DNA from: Mycobacterium gordonae
Lineage (GTDB): Bacteria > Actinomycetota > Actinomycetes > Mycobacteriales > Mycobacteriaceae
DNA length: 64,000 nucleotides
Assembly: GCF_001417955.2 (NCBI RefSeq)
Contig: NZ_LKTM01000112.1
Location: forward strand, 1 to 64,000
Direction of reading: 5' to 3'
A program made the translations under genes and the position numbers. Numbering within the stretch: position 1 is the stretch's first letter; each line of letters opens with the position of its first letter. Under the pieces are notes generated by a model. The model saw nothing but the letters and a program-made list of their open reading frames with translations, was not told the DNA's origin and made no database searches. This document shows, piece by piece, positions 17,062 through 25,437 of this stretch.

Positions 17062-18081
17062 ATGGTGCTCGGGGGCCTCAAGATCGACGGTGGCATACCC
17101 AACAGGCTGGACCGGGTGGTCGATGCGGCCGGCGCCCTGGAAGAACAGGGTTACGACGGCGGCTGGACCGCCGAGACCAGCCACGACCCGTTCCTGCCGC
17201 TGTTGCTGGCCGCCGAACACACCGCGCGCATCGAGCTGGGCACCAATATCGCGGTGGCGTTCGCCCGTAACCCGATGACCGTCGCCAACCTTGCATGGGA
17301 CCTGCAGGCCTATTCGCAGGGACGGTTCATCCTGGGGCTGGGCACCCAGATTCAGGCCCACATCGAGAAGCGGTTCAGCATGCCGTGGAGTCACCCGGCC
17401 CGGCGGATGCGCGAGTTCGTGACCGCCCTGCAGGCGATCTGGTCGGCCTGGAAAGACGGCACGAAGCTCCGGTTCGAGGGCGAGTTCTACACGCACAAGA
17501 TCATGACCCCGATGTTCACGCCCGAGCCGCACCCGTATGCGTTGCCGAAGATCTATCTCGCCGCCGTCGGAGAGGCGATGACCGAGATGTGCGGCGAGGT
17601 CGCCGACGGGCATCTCGGGCACCCCATGGTGTCCAAGCGCTACCTGACCGACGTCACCCTGCCCATCCTGCAGCGCGGCATCGCGCGTTCCGGTCGTGAA
17701 CGCGGCGACTTCGAGGTGTCGGCCGAGGTGATGGTCGCCACCGGCACCAACGAGGACGAGCTGAAAACCGCCATGGCGGCCACCCGCAAACAGATCGCGT
17801 TCTACGGTTCCACGCCCGCCTACCGCAAGGTGCTCGACGTGCACGGCTGGGGTGACCTGCATGACGAACTGCACCGCCTCTCCAAGGAAGGCGAGTGGGA
17901 CGCCATGGGGTCGCTGATCGATGACGAGATCCTCGGCACGTTCGCGGTCGTGGGCCCGGCCGACGAAGTCGGTGCCGCGCTGCGCGCCCGCTGCGAGGGT
18001 GTGGCCGACCGGGTGCTACCCATTTTCTACGCCGCCTCGCAGGACTGTATTCGTCTGGCGTTGAAAGATTTTCGCCAGTGA
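17062..18081 (+). CDS. LLM-class F420-dependent oxidoreductase (TIGR03617-like)
   Basis: A 339-residue TIM-barrel LLM protein. It shows LDRVVDAAGALEEQGYDGGWTAETSHDPFLPL, TARIELGTNIAVAFARNPM, and SQGRFILGLGTQIQAHIEKRF. The last segment is the family's cofactor-phosphate region. ATG at 17062 lies right after the operator with no clear ribosome binding site, so a short or leaderless mRNA is possible. Its TGA overlaps the next gene's GTG (P450). Confidence 0.86.
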   Translation: MVLGGLKIDGGIPNRLDRVVDAAGALEEQGYDGGWTAETSHDPFLPLLLAAEHTARIELGTNIAVAFARNPMTVANLAWDLQAYSQGRFILGLGTQIQAHIEKRFSMPWSHPARRMREFVTALQAIWSAWKDGTKLRFEGEFYTHKIMTPMFTPEPHPYALPKIYLAAVGEAMTEMCGEVADGHLGHPMVSKRYLTDVTLPILQRGIARSGRERGDFEVSAEVMVATGTNEDELKTAMAATRKQIAFYGSTPAYRKVLDVHGWGDLHDELHRLSKEGEWDAMGSLIDDEILGTFAVVGPADEVGAALRARCEGVADRVLPIFYAASQDCIRLALKDFRQ

Positions 18082-19313
18082 GCGCACCGACGATGGAAGA
18101 GGCTGCCAGACTGCTGGCCGACCCACAGGCCTACACCGATGAACAACGGCTCCACGCGGCCCTCACCCGGCTGCGGGCCGACGCGCCGGTGTGCCGCGTC
18201 GAAGTGCCGGGTTACCGGCCGTTCTGGGCGATCACCAAGTACGCCGACGTCATGGACATCGAGCGCAACAACGCGCTGTTCACCAACTGGCCCCGGCCGG
18301 TGCTGGCGACCATCGAGGGCGACGAGCTGCAGGCCGCCTCCGGCGTGCGCACCCTGATCCATCTCGACGACCCGCAACACCGGGTGGTGCGAGCCATCGG
18401 TTCGGACTGGTTCCGCCCGAAAGCCATGCGCGCGCTGAAGATCCGCGTGGACGAGCTGGCCAGGATCTACGTCGACAAGATGATGGCGGCCGGCCCGGAA
18501 TGTGACTTCGTCCAAGAGGTCGCGGTGAATTTCCCGCTCTACGTGATCATGTCGCTGCTCGGCATACCGGAGGCGGACTTCCCTCGCATGCTCAAGCTGA
18601 CCCAGGAGCTGTTCGGCAGCGACGACAGCGAGTACAGGCGCGGCACCACGGCCGAAGACCAGTTGCCGGCCCTGCTGGACATGTTCAGCTACTTCAACGG
18701 CGTCACAGCCGCGCGCCGCGAGAACCCGACGGAGGATCTGTCGTCCGCGATCGCCAATGCCCGCATCGACGGCGAACCGCTGTCGGATATCGAGACGGTG
18801 TCCTACTACCTGATCGTGGCCACCGCCGGTCACGACACCACCAGCGCCACCATCTCCGGTGGGCTGCATGCGCTGCTGGAAAATCCGGACCAGCTGCGGC
18901 GACTGCGGGACGACCCGGGCCTGATGCCGCGTGCCACCGAGGAGATGATCCGGTGGGTCACCCCGGTCCGGCATTTCATGCGCACCGCCGCCGCCGACAC
19001 CATGGTGCGCGGAGTCCCGATCGCGGCCGGCGAATCGGTGCTGTTGTCGTACGTGTCGGCCAATCGGGACGAGGACGTGTTCGACGATCCGTTCCGCTTC
19101 GACGTCGGACGCGAGCCCAACAAACATGTGGCCTTCGGATATGGCGTGCACTTCTGCATGGGCGCCGCACTGGCCCGAATGGAGGTGGGCAGCTTCTTCA
19201 CCGAGTTGCTGCCCAGGCTGAAGTCCATCGAGCTGGCCGGCGATCCGCAACTGGTCGCGGCGACGTTCGTCGGGGGTCTCAAGCACCTGCCGGTCCGGTA
19301 TTCGCTGTCCTAG
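18078..19313 (+). CDS. Cytochrome P450
   Basis: A 411-residue P450. I-helix ATAGHDTTSATI, ExxR in EEMIRWVTPV, haem loop VAFGYGVHFCMGAALARME, all canonical. GTG at 18078 overlaps the LLM stop. A short-chain dehydrogenase gene follows after 12 bp, so the oxygenated product is plausibly an alcohol oxidised by the next enzyme (inference). Redox partners are not obvious; the Rieske protein at 24023 is a possible but unproven electron carrier. Confidence 0.92.
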   Translation: MSAPTMEEAARLLADPQAYTDEQRLHAALTRLRADAPVCRVEVPGYRPFWAITKYADVMDIERNNALFTNWPRPVLATIEGDELQAASGVRTLIHLDDPQHRVVRAIGSDWFRPKAMRALKIRVDELARIYVDKMMAAGPECDFVQEVAVNFPLYVIMSLLGIPEADFPRMLKLTQELFGSDDSEYRRGTTAEDQLPALLDMFSYFNGVTAARRENPTEDLSSAIANARIDGEPLSDIETVSYYLIVATAGHDTTSATISGGLHALLENPDQLRRLRDDPGLMPRATEEMIRWVTPVRHFMRTAAADTMVRGVPIAAGESVLLSYVSANRDEDVFDDPFRFDVGREPNKHVAFGYGVHFCMGAALARMEVGSFFTELLPRLKSIELAGDPQLVAATFVGGLKHLPVRYSLS

Positions 19314-19325
19314 GATGCCTTCGAT

Positions 19326-20159
19326 ATGACGCGTAAGACGATCGTCATCACCGGCGCCAGTGACGGCATCGGCGCCGCGGCCGCGCGGCAGCTGACCCGC
19401 GGCGGCGCACACGTTGTCGTAGTGGGCCGCTCGCAGAGCAAGACCACCGCGGTGGCACAGGAACTCGGCGCGGACTACCACGTGGCCGACTTCGCCGACC
19501 TGTCGCAGGTGCGGGCGCTGGCGGACAAGATCCGCTGCGAGTACTCACGAATCGACGTGCTGGCCAACAACGCGGGTGGCATGTGCCGAGAGCTCGAGAT
19601 GACCGCCGACGGCCTGGAGAAGACGTATCAGGTCAACTACCTGGCACCATTCCTGCTCACCACGCAGTTGATGGACATGCTCGCCGACTCCCGCGCGACC
19701 GTCGTCAACACCACCAGCTCGTCGCAACGGCTGCTGCCGAAAGTCACAATCTCCGACCTCGAGCACACCGCCGAGCGCCGGCCCGGCATCGCCTACGCGC
19801 TTACCAAACTGGCAATCGTGTTGTTCACCAAGGAATTACATCGCCGCTACCATGACAGCGGCGTGTCGGCGGCCACCTTCCATCCCGGCTACGTCAACTC
19901 CAACTTCGGCGATGCCTCAGGCTCGCGGCTCCTGCTGTTCATGAAGAACTATGTTCCGGTGACGGCGCGATTCACGGCCACCGTGGACCAGGGGGCCGAA
20001 CAGCTGGTCTGGCTGGCCTCGAGCGCTCCCGGTGTCGACTGGCAGCCAGGGGAGTACTACTCCAAGCACAAGGTCGCCAAGGCCAACCGCGCGGCGTACG
20101 ACCCCGTCCTGGCCGGCGAACTGTGGGATCGCACGCTGGCCGCGCTGTCTAGGACTTAG
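19326..20159 (+). CDS. Short-chain dehydrogenase/reductase (retinol-dehydrogenase-like)
   Basis: A 277-residue NAD(P)-dependent SDR. The Rossmann motif is TGASDGIGAAAA, the NNAG motif is present (LANNAGG), and the catalytic Tyr-x3-Lys is YALTK with the Ser in NTTSSSQR. The C-terminal extension past 220 resembles eukaryotic retinol-dehydrogenase-like members. It sits between a P450 and a VOC protein in one plus-strand operon. Confidence 0.88.
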   Translation: MTRKTIVITGASDGIGAAAARQLTRGGAHVVVVGRSQSKTTAVAQELGADYHVADFADLSQVRALADKIRCEYSRIDVLANNAGGMCRELEMTADGLEKTYQVNYLAPFLLTTQLMDMLADSRATVVNTTSSSQRLLPKVTISDLEHTAERRPGIAYALTKLAIVLFTKELHRRYHDSGVSAATFHPGYVNSNFGDASGSRLLLFMKNYVPVTARFTATVDQGAEQLVWLASSAPGVDWQPGEYYSKHKVAKANRAAYDPVLAGELWDRTLAALSRT

Positions 20160-20222
20160 GGTCGCTGTCGGGCTGTCGCCGTGGGGGCGGTAATACTGGT
20201 TGCGCTACCGGAAGGGGAATTC

Positions 20223-20663
20223 GTGCTGGGTGTTCATCACGCCGCCATCTGTACCGCCGACGTGGGGCGTTCGCTGCGCTTCTGGCGGGACGGGCTGGGG
20301 CTGACCGAGTTGTTCGACCACACCTTCACCGGCGACTGGCCAGAGTTGTTCGGAGCCAAGACGGATCAGTTGAGATCGATCTTCCTGGGGGACCCGCAGG
20401 CGCCCGACGGCGGCATCGTCGAGTTGGTGGAGTTGTCCGGCGCGGGCGAGGCGCCGAGTGAGTACTCCGGGCCCCGGCACGGCTTCTTTCTGCTGTCGTT
20501 GCAGCGCGAGGTGGACGCCACCCTGTCTGCGCTGGCCGACCTGGGATTCACCGACGGCGTCCGCCAGATCACCATGCCCGCCCCGGCGGGCAAGACCGTT
20601 CCCATGGCGGTGATCACCGCGCCGGACGGAGTGCTGGTCGAGTTGATCGGACCCGCGGCGTGA
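20223..20663 (+). CDS. VOC-family (glyoxalase/dioxygenase-fold) protein
   Basis: A 146-residue vicinal-oxygen-chelate protein: LGVHHAAICTADVGRSLRFWRDGLGL opens the first beta-alpha-beta unit and MAVITAPDGVLVELIGP closes the second. GTG at 20223 is chosen because GAAGGGG lies 5 bp upstream. The metal ligands appear to be His in GVHHAAI and Glu in VLVELIG. It may be an epimerase or isomerase for a CoA intermediate. The stop overlaps the next SDR start (GTGA). Confidence 0.8.
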   Translation: MLGVHHAAICTADVGRSLRFWRDGLGLTELFDHTFTGDWPELFGAKTDQLRSIFLGDPQAPDGGIVELVELSGAGEAPSEYSGPRHGFFLLSLQREVDATLSALADLGFTDGVRQITMPAPAGKTVPMAVITAPDGVLVELIGPAA

Positions 20664-21451
20664 GCGCCACCGGCGCCTCGGTGGCCCTGGTGACCGGCGG
20701 CGGGTCCGGCATCGGGAGAGAAGCTGCCGCCATGTTGCGCGACGCCGGCCACGACGTCGTGGTGTGGGACGTCGCCGGAGGCGACATCGATTGCGACATC
20801 AGCGATCTCGACGCAGTGCAGGCGGCGATGGAGCAAACCGTCCGGGAGCACGGGGTGCCTACCCGGGTGGTGGCCTCGGCCGGTATCGGTTCGTCGGGTC
20901 TGCTGCTGGCCATCGATCCGGCCGAGTGGCAGCGGGTGCTGGCCGTCAATCTCACCGGCACCTTTCACACCATCCGGGCGGCTGCCCAGGCCATGGTCGA
21001 CGCCGAAGTCCAGGGCTCGATCGTGGTCGTCTCCAGCATCAGCGGCACCGTCGCGGACCGGGACATGGGGGCCTACTGCGTATCGAAGGCCGGCCTGGAC
21101 ATGCTGGTGAAGGTCGCGGCCGTCGAGTGGGGTGTGCACGGCATCCGCGTCAACGCCGTCGGGCCCGGCGTCACCCGGACCCCGATGCTCCCCGACGCCG
21201 AGAAGTGGCCCGCCTGGGTGGAGGGGATGTCCAAGCGCACCGCGCTGCGCCGGCTGGGAGAACCCGGCGACGTGGCGCAGGCGATCGTCGGGGTCCTCGA
21301 AATGTCCTGGGTGACAGGCCAAGTGCTGCACGCCGACGGCGGGCTGTCGCTGCACAGCCCGATCGACGCCTACGGTCAGGTGGAGAAGCTGATGCGGCTC
21401 AAGAAGCTACAGGAACTGCACAAGGCGAAGCAGCAGGCGAACGACTCCTAG
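20660..21451 (+). CDS. Short-chain dehydrogenase/reductase
   Basis: A 263-residue classical SDR with TGGGSGIGREA, an ASAGIGSSG motif in place of NNAG, Ser in VVSSISG and YCVSK as the catalytic Tyr-x3-Lys. The C-terminal tail after the usual SDR end is a charged helix of about 30 residues (VEKLMRLKKLQELHKAKQQ). GTG at 20660 is coupled to the VOC gene. Last gene of the operon; it faces the alcohol dehydrogenase gene across a repeat-family-2 palindrome. Confidence 0.88.
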   Translation: MSATGASVALVTGGGSGIGREAAAMLRDAGHDVVVWDVAGGDIDCDISDLDAVQAAMEQTVREHGVPTRVVASAGIGSSGLLLAIDPAEWQRVLAVNLTGTFHTIRAAAQAMVDAEVQGSIVVVSSISGTVADRDMGAYCVSKAGLDMLVKVAAVEWGVHGIRVNAVGPGVTRTPMLPDAEKWPAWVEGMSKRTALRRLGEPGDVAQAIVGVLEMSWVTGQVLHADGGLSLHSPIDAYGQVEKLMRLKKLQELHKAKQQANDS

Positions 21452-21453
21452 CC

Positions 21454-21510
21454 CGCGAGCGTGAACGCCACGACGCCCCGGCGGCGTGTCGCGTCGCCAT
21501 ATTCACAATC
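21454..21510. repeat. Dispersed palindromic repeat, family 2, copy 2
   Basis: GCGAGCGTGAACGCC... to ...ATATTCACAATC lies between convergent genes ending at 21451 and 21522. It is an inverted copy of the element at 1256-1317. An internal GACGCC...GGCGT pairing can form a hairpin, so it probably also serves as a terminator. Confidence 0.6.
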
Positions 21511-21521
21511 GGCGACGGGGC

Positions 21522-22679
21522 CTACGAAAGCCCGTAATCGATCACGCCCCTGACTATTTCACCGTTCAACAGGTCGGCGTAGGCCTGGTTGATGTCGTCG
21601 AGACGGTAGCGCCTGGTGATCATCTCGTCGAGCTGCAGCTGACCGGTCTGGTAGAGCCGGGCGAGCCGGGAGATGTCGGCCTTGCCGTTGCACGAGCCGA
21701 AGATGGTGCCCGCCAACGTCTTGTTCATCAGGATGAAGTCCTGCAGGTTGATATTGACTGAATGGGTCAGTTGCGAAGTCATGCCGGTGAGCACACACGT
21801 CCCGCCCTTGCGGGTCAGCGCCACCGCATCGCGTACGTCGTCGGCGGTGATCAGCGACGGCGACACCACCACCGAGTCCGCCATCACCCCATAGGTGAGG
21901 CCGCGCACCAGGTCGGTGGCCTCGGCCACCGACGCGACGGAGTGGGTAGCGCCGAACTGCAGGGCCGACTTCTGTTTGAACTCCACCGGATCGACGGCGA
22001 TGATCTGCGCGGCGCCGTTGATGCGGGCACCCTGGATCGCGCCGGTGCCGATGCCGCCGGCCCCGATGACGACGACGGTGTCGCCGCCGCGCACCCCGGC
22101 CCGGTTGGCGGCCGAGCCATACCCCGTCGGGATCGCGCAGGACAGCAGGGCACTGGGCACCAGGGGCAGGTCGCGCTCGATCTTGATCAACGAATTCACG
22201 GACACCACAGTGTGTTTGGCGAATGCGCCGACCTTGGCCAGGTGGCCCAGCGGCTTACCGTCGGCGGTGTGATGACGGAAGGTGCCGTCGGTCGGCATGC
22301 CCGGAATCATGGTGCCCATGCCCTGATCGCAGATGTACTCCATGCCGCTGGCGCACCAACGGCACTGCCCGCACACGGCGACGAACGACATCACCACGTG
22401 GTCACCCACCGCGAAATCGGTGACGCCGGGGCCTACTTCGCGCACGACGCCCGAACCCTCATGGCCGCCGATCATCGGGAACATGGTCGGCAGTCCCAGG
22501 GCCTTCATCACCTCGTTGGGCGCCGACATGTCGCCCTTGAGGATGTGATCGTCGGAGTGACACAACCCCGCCGCGGCCATTTCGACCAGGGCCTCGCCGG
22601 CCCGCGGCGCGTCCAGTTCGAAGTCCTCGACCGACCAGGGTCCGCCGATACCGTGCAGGATCGCCGCGCGGCTTTTCAT
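21522..22679 (-). CDS. NDMA-dependent zinc-type alcohol dehydrogenase
   Basis: A 385-residue MDR-family alcohol dehydrogenase like the Rxyl_3153/NDMA-dependent group. Catalytic zinc ligands lie in GLCHSDDH and IGGHEGSG, the structural zinc in CGQCRWCASGMEYIC, and the Rossmann glycine motif is IGAGGIGTGAIQGA. ATG at 22679 overlaps the upstream P450 stop (ATGA). Members of this group hold NAD(H) tightly and are often paired with mycofactocin. The P450/ADH coupling suggests hydroxylation followed by oxidation of the alcohol. Confidence 0.88.
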   Translation of the reverse strand: MKSRAAILHGIGGPWSVEDFELDAPRAGEALVEMAAAGLCHSDDHILKGDMSAPNEVMKALGLPTMFPMIGGHEGSGVVREVGPGVTDFAVGDHVVMSFVAVCGQCRWCASGMEYICDQGMGTMIPGMPTDGTFRHHTADGKPLGHLAKVGAFAKHTVVSVNSLIKIERDLPLVPSALLSCAIPTGYGSAANRAGVRGGDTVVVIGAGGIGTGAIQGARINGAAQIIAVDPVEFKQKSALQFGATHSVASVAEATDLVRGLTYGVMADSVVVSPSLITADDVRDAVALTRKGGTCVLTGMTSQLTHSVNINLQDFILMNKTLAGTIFGSCNGKADISRLARLYQTGQLQLDEMITRRYRLDDINQAYADLLNGEIVRGVIDYGLS

Positions 22680-23902
22680 GATGCGGGACTGAAGGTGACG
22701 GGAAGTTTGTTGGGAGAGCGGAAGACCAGTCCGACGATCTTGGACTCGACGCCGGTGCCGTCGTCGGGGACGAACCGCAGATCTTGGACTCTGTCGAACA
22801 GGCTGTTGAGCATCACCCGTGTCTCCAGCCGGGCCAGGTGCATGCCCAGGCACATGTGAATGCCGCCGGCGAAGGCGATGTGGGCCTGCCGCGGGCGGCG
22901 GATGTCGAAGGAATTCGGGTCCTTCCAACGGGTTTCGTCACGGTTGGCCGACCCCATACACATGTCGATCTGTGCGCCGGCCGGAATCGTCTTGCCGCCC
23001 AGTTCGATTTCGCGGGTCGTGGTGCGCATGACCATGGTCAGCGGGGTCTCGTAGCGCAGGCCTTCCTCCATCGCCACCGGGATCAGCGACCGGTCCCGAT
23101 AGACCATCTCCAACTGCTCGGGGTTGGTCAGCAGCGCGTGCAGCAGATTCCCGGACGAGCGATAGGTGGTTTCCAGCCCTGCCGGCAACAGCAGCCGCAA
23201 GAACGCGATGATGGCTTCGTCGGTCAGCTTCTCGCCGTCGATCTCGGCGGCCACCAGGTCGCCGATGATGTCGTTGGTGAGCTTGCGGCGACGCTGCTCG
23301 ACCTGGTTGAGGAAGTAACCGTGCAACTCGCCGGCCGCGGTCAGGCCGGCCATGATGTCGGTCGAAATCGAGATGAGATCCATCGACAGTCGACGGAACA
23401 TGTCCAGGTCTTCGCGCGGCAGCCCGAGCAGTTCGGAGATGATCCGGGTGGGGAACTCGAAGGTCAGTGCCTTCACCAGATCGGCGTGTCCGTCCTTCTT
23501 GATCTCGTCGATGAGCTGGTCGCACACCGGTCCGATGACCGACGGCTCCCAGCGTTCCAGGGCGGTGGCCCGGAAGGCCTTGGCCACCAGGCTGCGGTGG
23601 TCATGATGCTCCTTGCCGCCCATCGCAAGGATGGTGTGGCCCATCACCAACCCGATTGTCTCGTCGTACTTGGCGGAGGTGAACGTCGCGTCGTCGCGGA
23701 AGCCGTGGAACACGTCGTCATAGCCGAAGAAGACCCATTCGTCGCTGGGTCGCAGTTCCTCCGGCACCTGCTCGGTATCCATCAGCCCGCCGTGCCAGAC
23801 CGGGTCGGTGCGGCGCATGTACTCGAAGAACGGGTACGGACTGTTCTCGCCGGTGAAGTCGAGCGCGACGGGCGCACCCTCTTGGTCGGTGCTGACCGTC
23901 AT
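22676..23902 (-). CDS. Cytochrome P450
   Basis: A 408-residue P450. I-helix LLPAGLETTYRS, ExxR in MEEGLRYETP, haem loop IAFAGGIHMCLGMHLARLE. ATG at 23902 follows AGGGAGGAG. It is the first gene of the P450/alcohol dehydrogenase operon. It is divergent from a Rieske/amidohydrolase operon, with an AT-rich palindrome (23963-23982) between them. The helix-C region KEHHDHRSLVAKAF holds the haem-propionate contacts. Substrate unknown. Confidence 0.92.
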   Translation of the reverse strand: MTVSTDQEGAPVALDFTGENSPYPFFEYMRRTDPVWHGGLMDTEQVPEELRPSDEWVFFGYDDVFHGFRDDATFTSAKYDETIGLVMGHTILAMGGKEHHDHRSLVAKAFRATALERWEPSVIGPVCDQLIDEIKKDGHADLVKALTFEFPTRIISELLGLPREDLDMFRRLSMDLISISTDIMAGLTAAGELHGYFLNQVEQRRRKLTNDIIGDLVAAEIDGEKLTDEAIIAFLRLLLPAGLETTYRSSGNLLHALLTNPEQLEMVYRDRSLIPVAMEEGLRYETPLTMVMRTTTREIELGGKTIPAGAQIDMCMGSANRDETRWKDPNSFDIRRPRQAHIAFAGGIHMCLGMHLARLETRVMLNSLFDRVQDLRFVPDDGTGVESKIVGLVFRSPNKLPVTFSPAS

Positions 23903-23962
23903 CAGCGCTCCTCCCTGAGCAACCGAGTTTGCCCGGGCACGCGGGCAGGACAGTGGAATGTC

Positions 23963-23982
23963 GCTATCATAATATAAATAGC
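23963..23982. promoter_or_regulatory. AT-rich palindrome between divergent P450 and Rieske operons
   Basis: GCTATCATAATATAAATAGC is a 20-bp imperfect dyad with 5-bp perfect ends, very AT-rich against the local background. It is centred between starts at 23902 and 24023. It could be an operator or overlapping -10 elements. It is unlike the TTACnGTAA sites. Confidence 0.5.
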
Positions 23983-24022
23983 AACGAAGCTGAACGACGG
24001 GCCGGAAGGCGGTGACATCGGA

Positions 24023-24382
24023 ATGCCGCAGCGTCGATTCGTCTGTGCCGTCGACGAGTTGCCGCCGGGCGCGATGAAGCTGGTCGACATCGGGAAATTC
24101 GGGGTGGGCGTGTACAACGTCCGCGGTTCGCTGTACGCCATTGTGAACTACTGCTCGCACGAGGGTGCGCCGCTGTGCCTGGGCCTGCTGGGCGGCACCA
24201 ACGAGCCCGCACCCGACCAGCCCGACGGGGTGCGCCGGGTGCGTGACGGTCAGATCGTCCGATGCCCTTGGCACAATTGGGAATTCGACATCACCACCGG
24301 GCGCAACGTGGCTGACCCGTCCCGGCGCGTCCGCACCTACCAGGTTGACGTCACCGATGGGGAAGTGTTCGTGACCGCATGA
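24023..24382 (+). CDS. Rieske [2Fe-2S] ferredoxin-like protein
   Basis: A 119-residue single-domain Rieske protein. The cluster ligands are in YCSHEGAPLC (Cys-x-His) and CPWHNWEFD (Cys-x2-His), with a typical 40-residue spacing. It could pass electrons to an oxygenase, but none is in its own operon; the divergent P450 is the nearest. The stop overlaps the start of the following amidohydrolase gene (ATGA). Confidence 0.88.
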   Translation: MPQRRFVCAVDELPPGAMKLVDIGKFGVGVYNVRGSLYAIVNYCSHEGAPLCLGLLGGTNEPAPDQPDGVRRVRDGQIVRCPWHNWEFDITTGRNVADPSRRVRTYQVDVTDGEVFVTA

Positions 24383-25437
24383 CCGGCCCGGTAATCGACG
24401 CCAACGTCCAGCCGCATTTCCGCTACAACGCCGAGATCCGGCGCTATCTCCCGCCCGCCCACAAGCTGCGGTCGATCCCAGACGTCGAACAGCAGTGGTA
24501 CCAGGCGCCCGGCGGCGATTACCGCGCCGATCTGTACGGCGACGGGTATCCAGGGTCGGATCCGGAGACCGTGAGCCGCCACCTGTTCGACGAAGGCGGG
24601 TCGCACTACGCGATCCTGAACCCGCTGACCCGGGGCAATATCGCCGACTACCTGCTGAACAGCCGTATCTGCGCCGCGGTCAACGACTGGCTGCTGAACC
24701 GCTGGCTGGAGCCGGACAACACCGACCGCTTCCGGGGCACCATCCGGGTCAACCCGGAAGATCCCAGAGGCGCGGTCGCCGAGATCGAGCGCCTGGCCGG
24801 CCACCCCAAGCTGGTGCAGGTCGGCGTACCGATGCAGTCCCGCGAGCCGTTCGGCAAGCCGATGTTCGAACCGATCTGGGAGGCCGCCGCCGCCCACGGG
24901 CTGCCGGTGGCGGTGCACATCAACGGCGGCAACGGCGTCGACCATGCGCCCACGTTCGCCGGGCATGCGCACACCTATCCGGGCTACGCGTCCTTCATGC
25001 CGCTGAATTACTTCGTGCACCTGGCCACGTTGATCGTCGAGGGCGTGTTCGGACGGCATCCGGGGCTGAAGTTCGTGTTCGCCGACGGCGGCTACGACAT
25101 CCTGACGCCGCTGATGTGGCGGCTGGACACCTTCTGGCTGTCAATGCGAGACCAGACACCGTGGGTGGACCGCTATCCCAGTGAATACCTGCCGGGACAT
25201 GTCCGGTTCTGCTCGTCGGCGCTCGACGGGCCGGCCGACACCACGCACGCGGCCCGATGGTTGGACTTCTCCGGCAAGGCGGACCTGATCATGTACGGGT
25301 CGAGTTATCCCCATTGGTCGACGTCTTCCCCCGACGACGTGACGGACGGGCTGACCAGCGAACAACGGGAAAAAGTTCTGTGGCGCAACGCCTCTGAGCT
25401 GTACGGGTTGCCGGTGAGTGAAGGAAGCACGTTATGA
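24379..25437 (+). CDS. Amidohydrolase family 2 protein lacking metal-ligand residues
   Basis: A 352-residue ACMSD-like TIM-barrel protein. The N-terminal metal motif, DTDVH in its neighbour, reads DANVQ here, and the conserved Asp of the C-terminal motif (TDYPHWS in the neighbour) is Ser (SSYPHWS). HINGGNG in the middle keeps a His. ATG at 24379 and the stop both overlap neighbouring genes (ATGA). The protein is probably catalytically altered or a structural partner of the next gene product (inference). Confidence 0.82.
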   Translation: MTGPVIDANVQPHFRYNAEIRRYLPPAHKLRSIPDVEQQWYQAPGGDYRADLYGDGYPGSDPETVSRHLFDEGGSHYAILNPLTRGNIADYLLNSRICAAVNDWLLNRWLEPDNTDRFRGTIRVNPEDPRGAVAEIERLAGHPKLVQVGVPMQSREPFGKPMFEPIWEAAAAHGLPVAVHINGGNGVDHAPTFAGHAHTYPGYASFMPLNYFVHLATLIVEGVFGRHPGLKFVFADGGYDILTPLMWRLDTFWLSMRDQTPWVDRYPSEYLPGHVRFCSSALDGPADTTHAARWLDFSGKADLIMYGSSYPHWSTSSPDDVTDGLTSEQREKVLWRNASELYGLPVSEGSTL

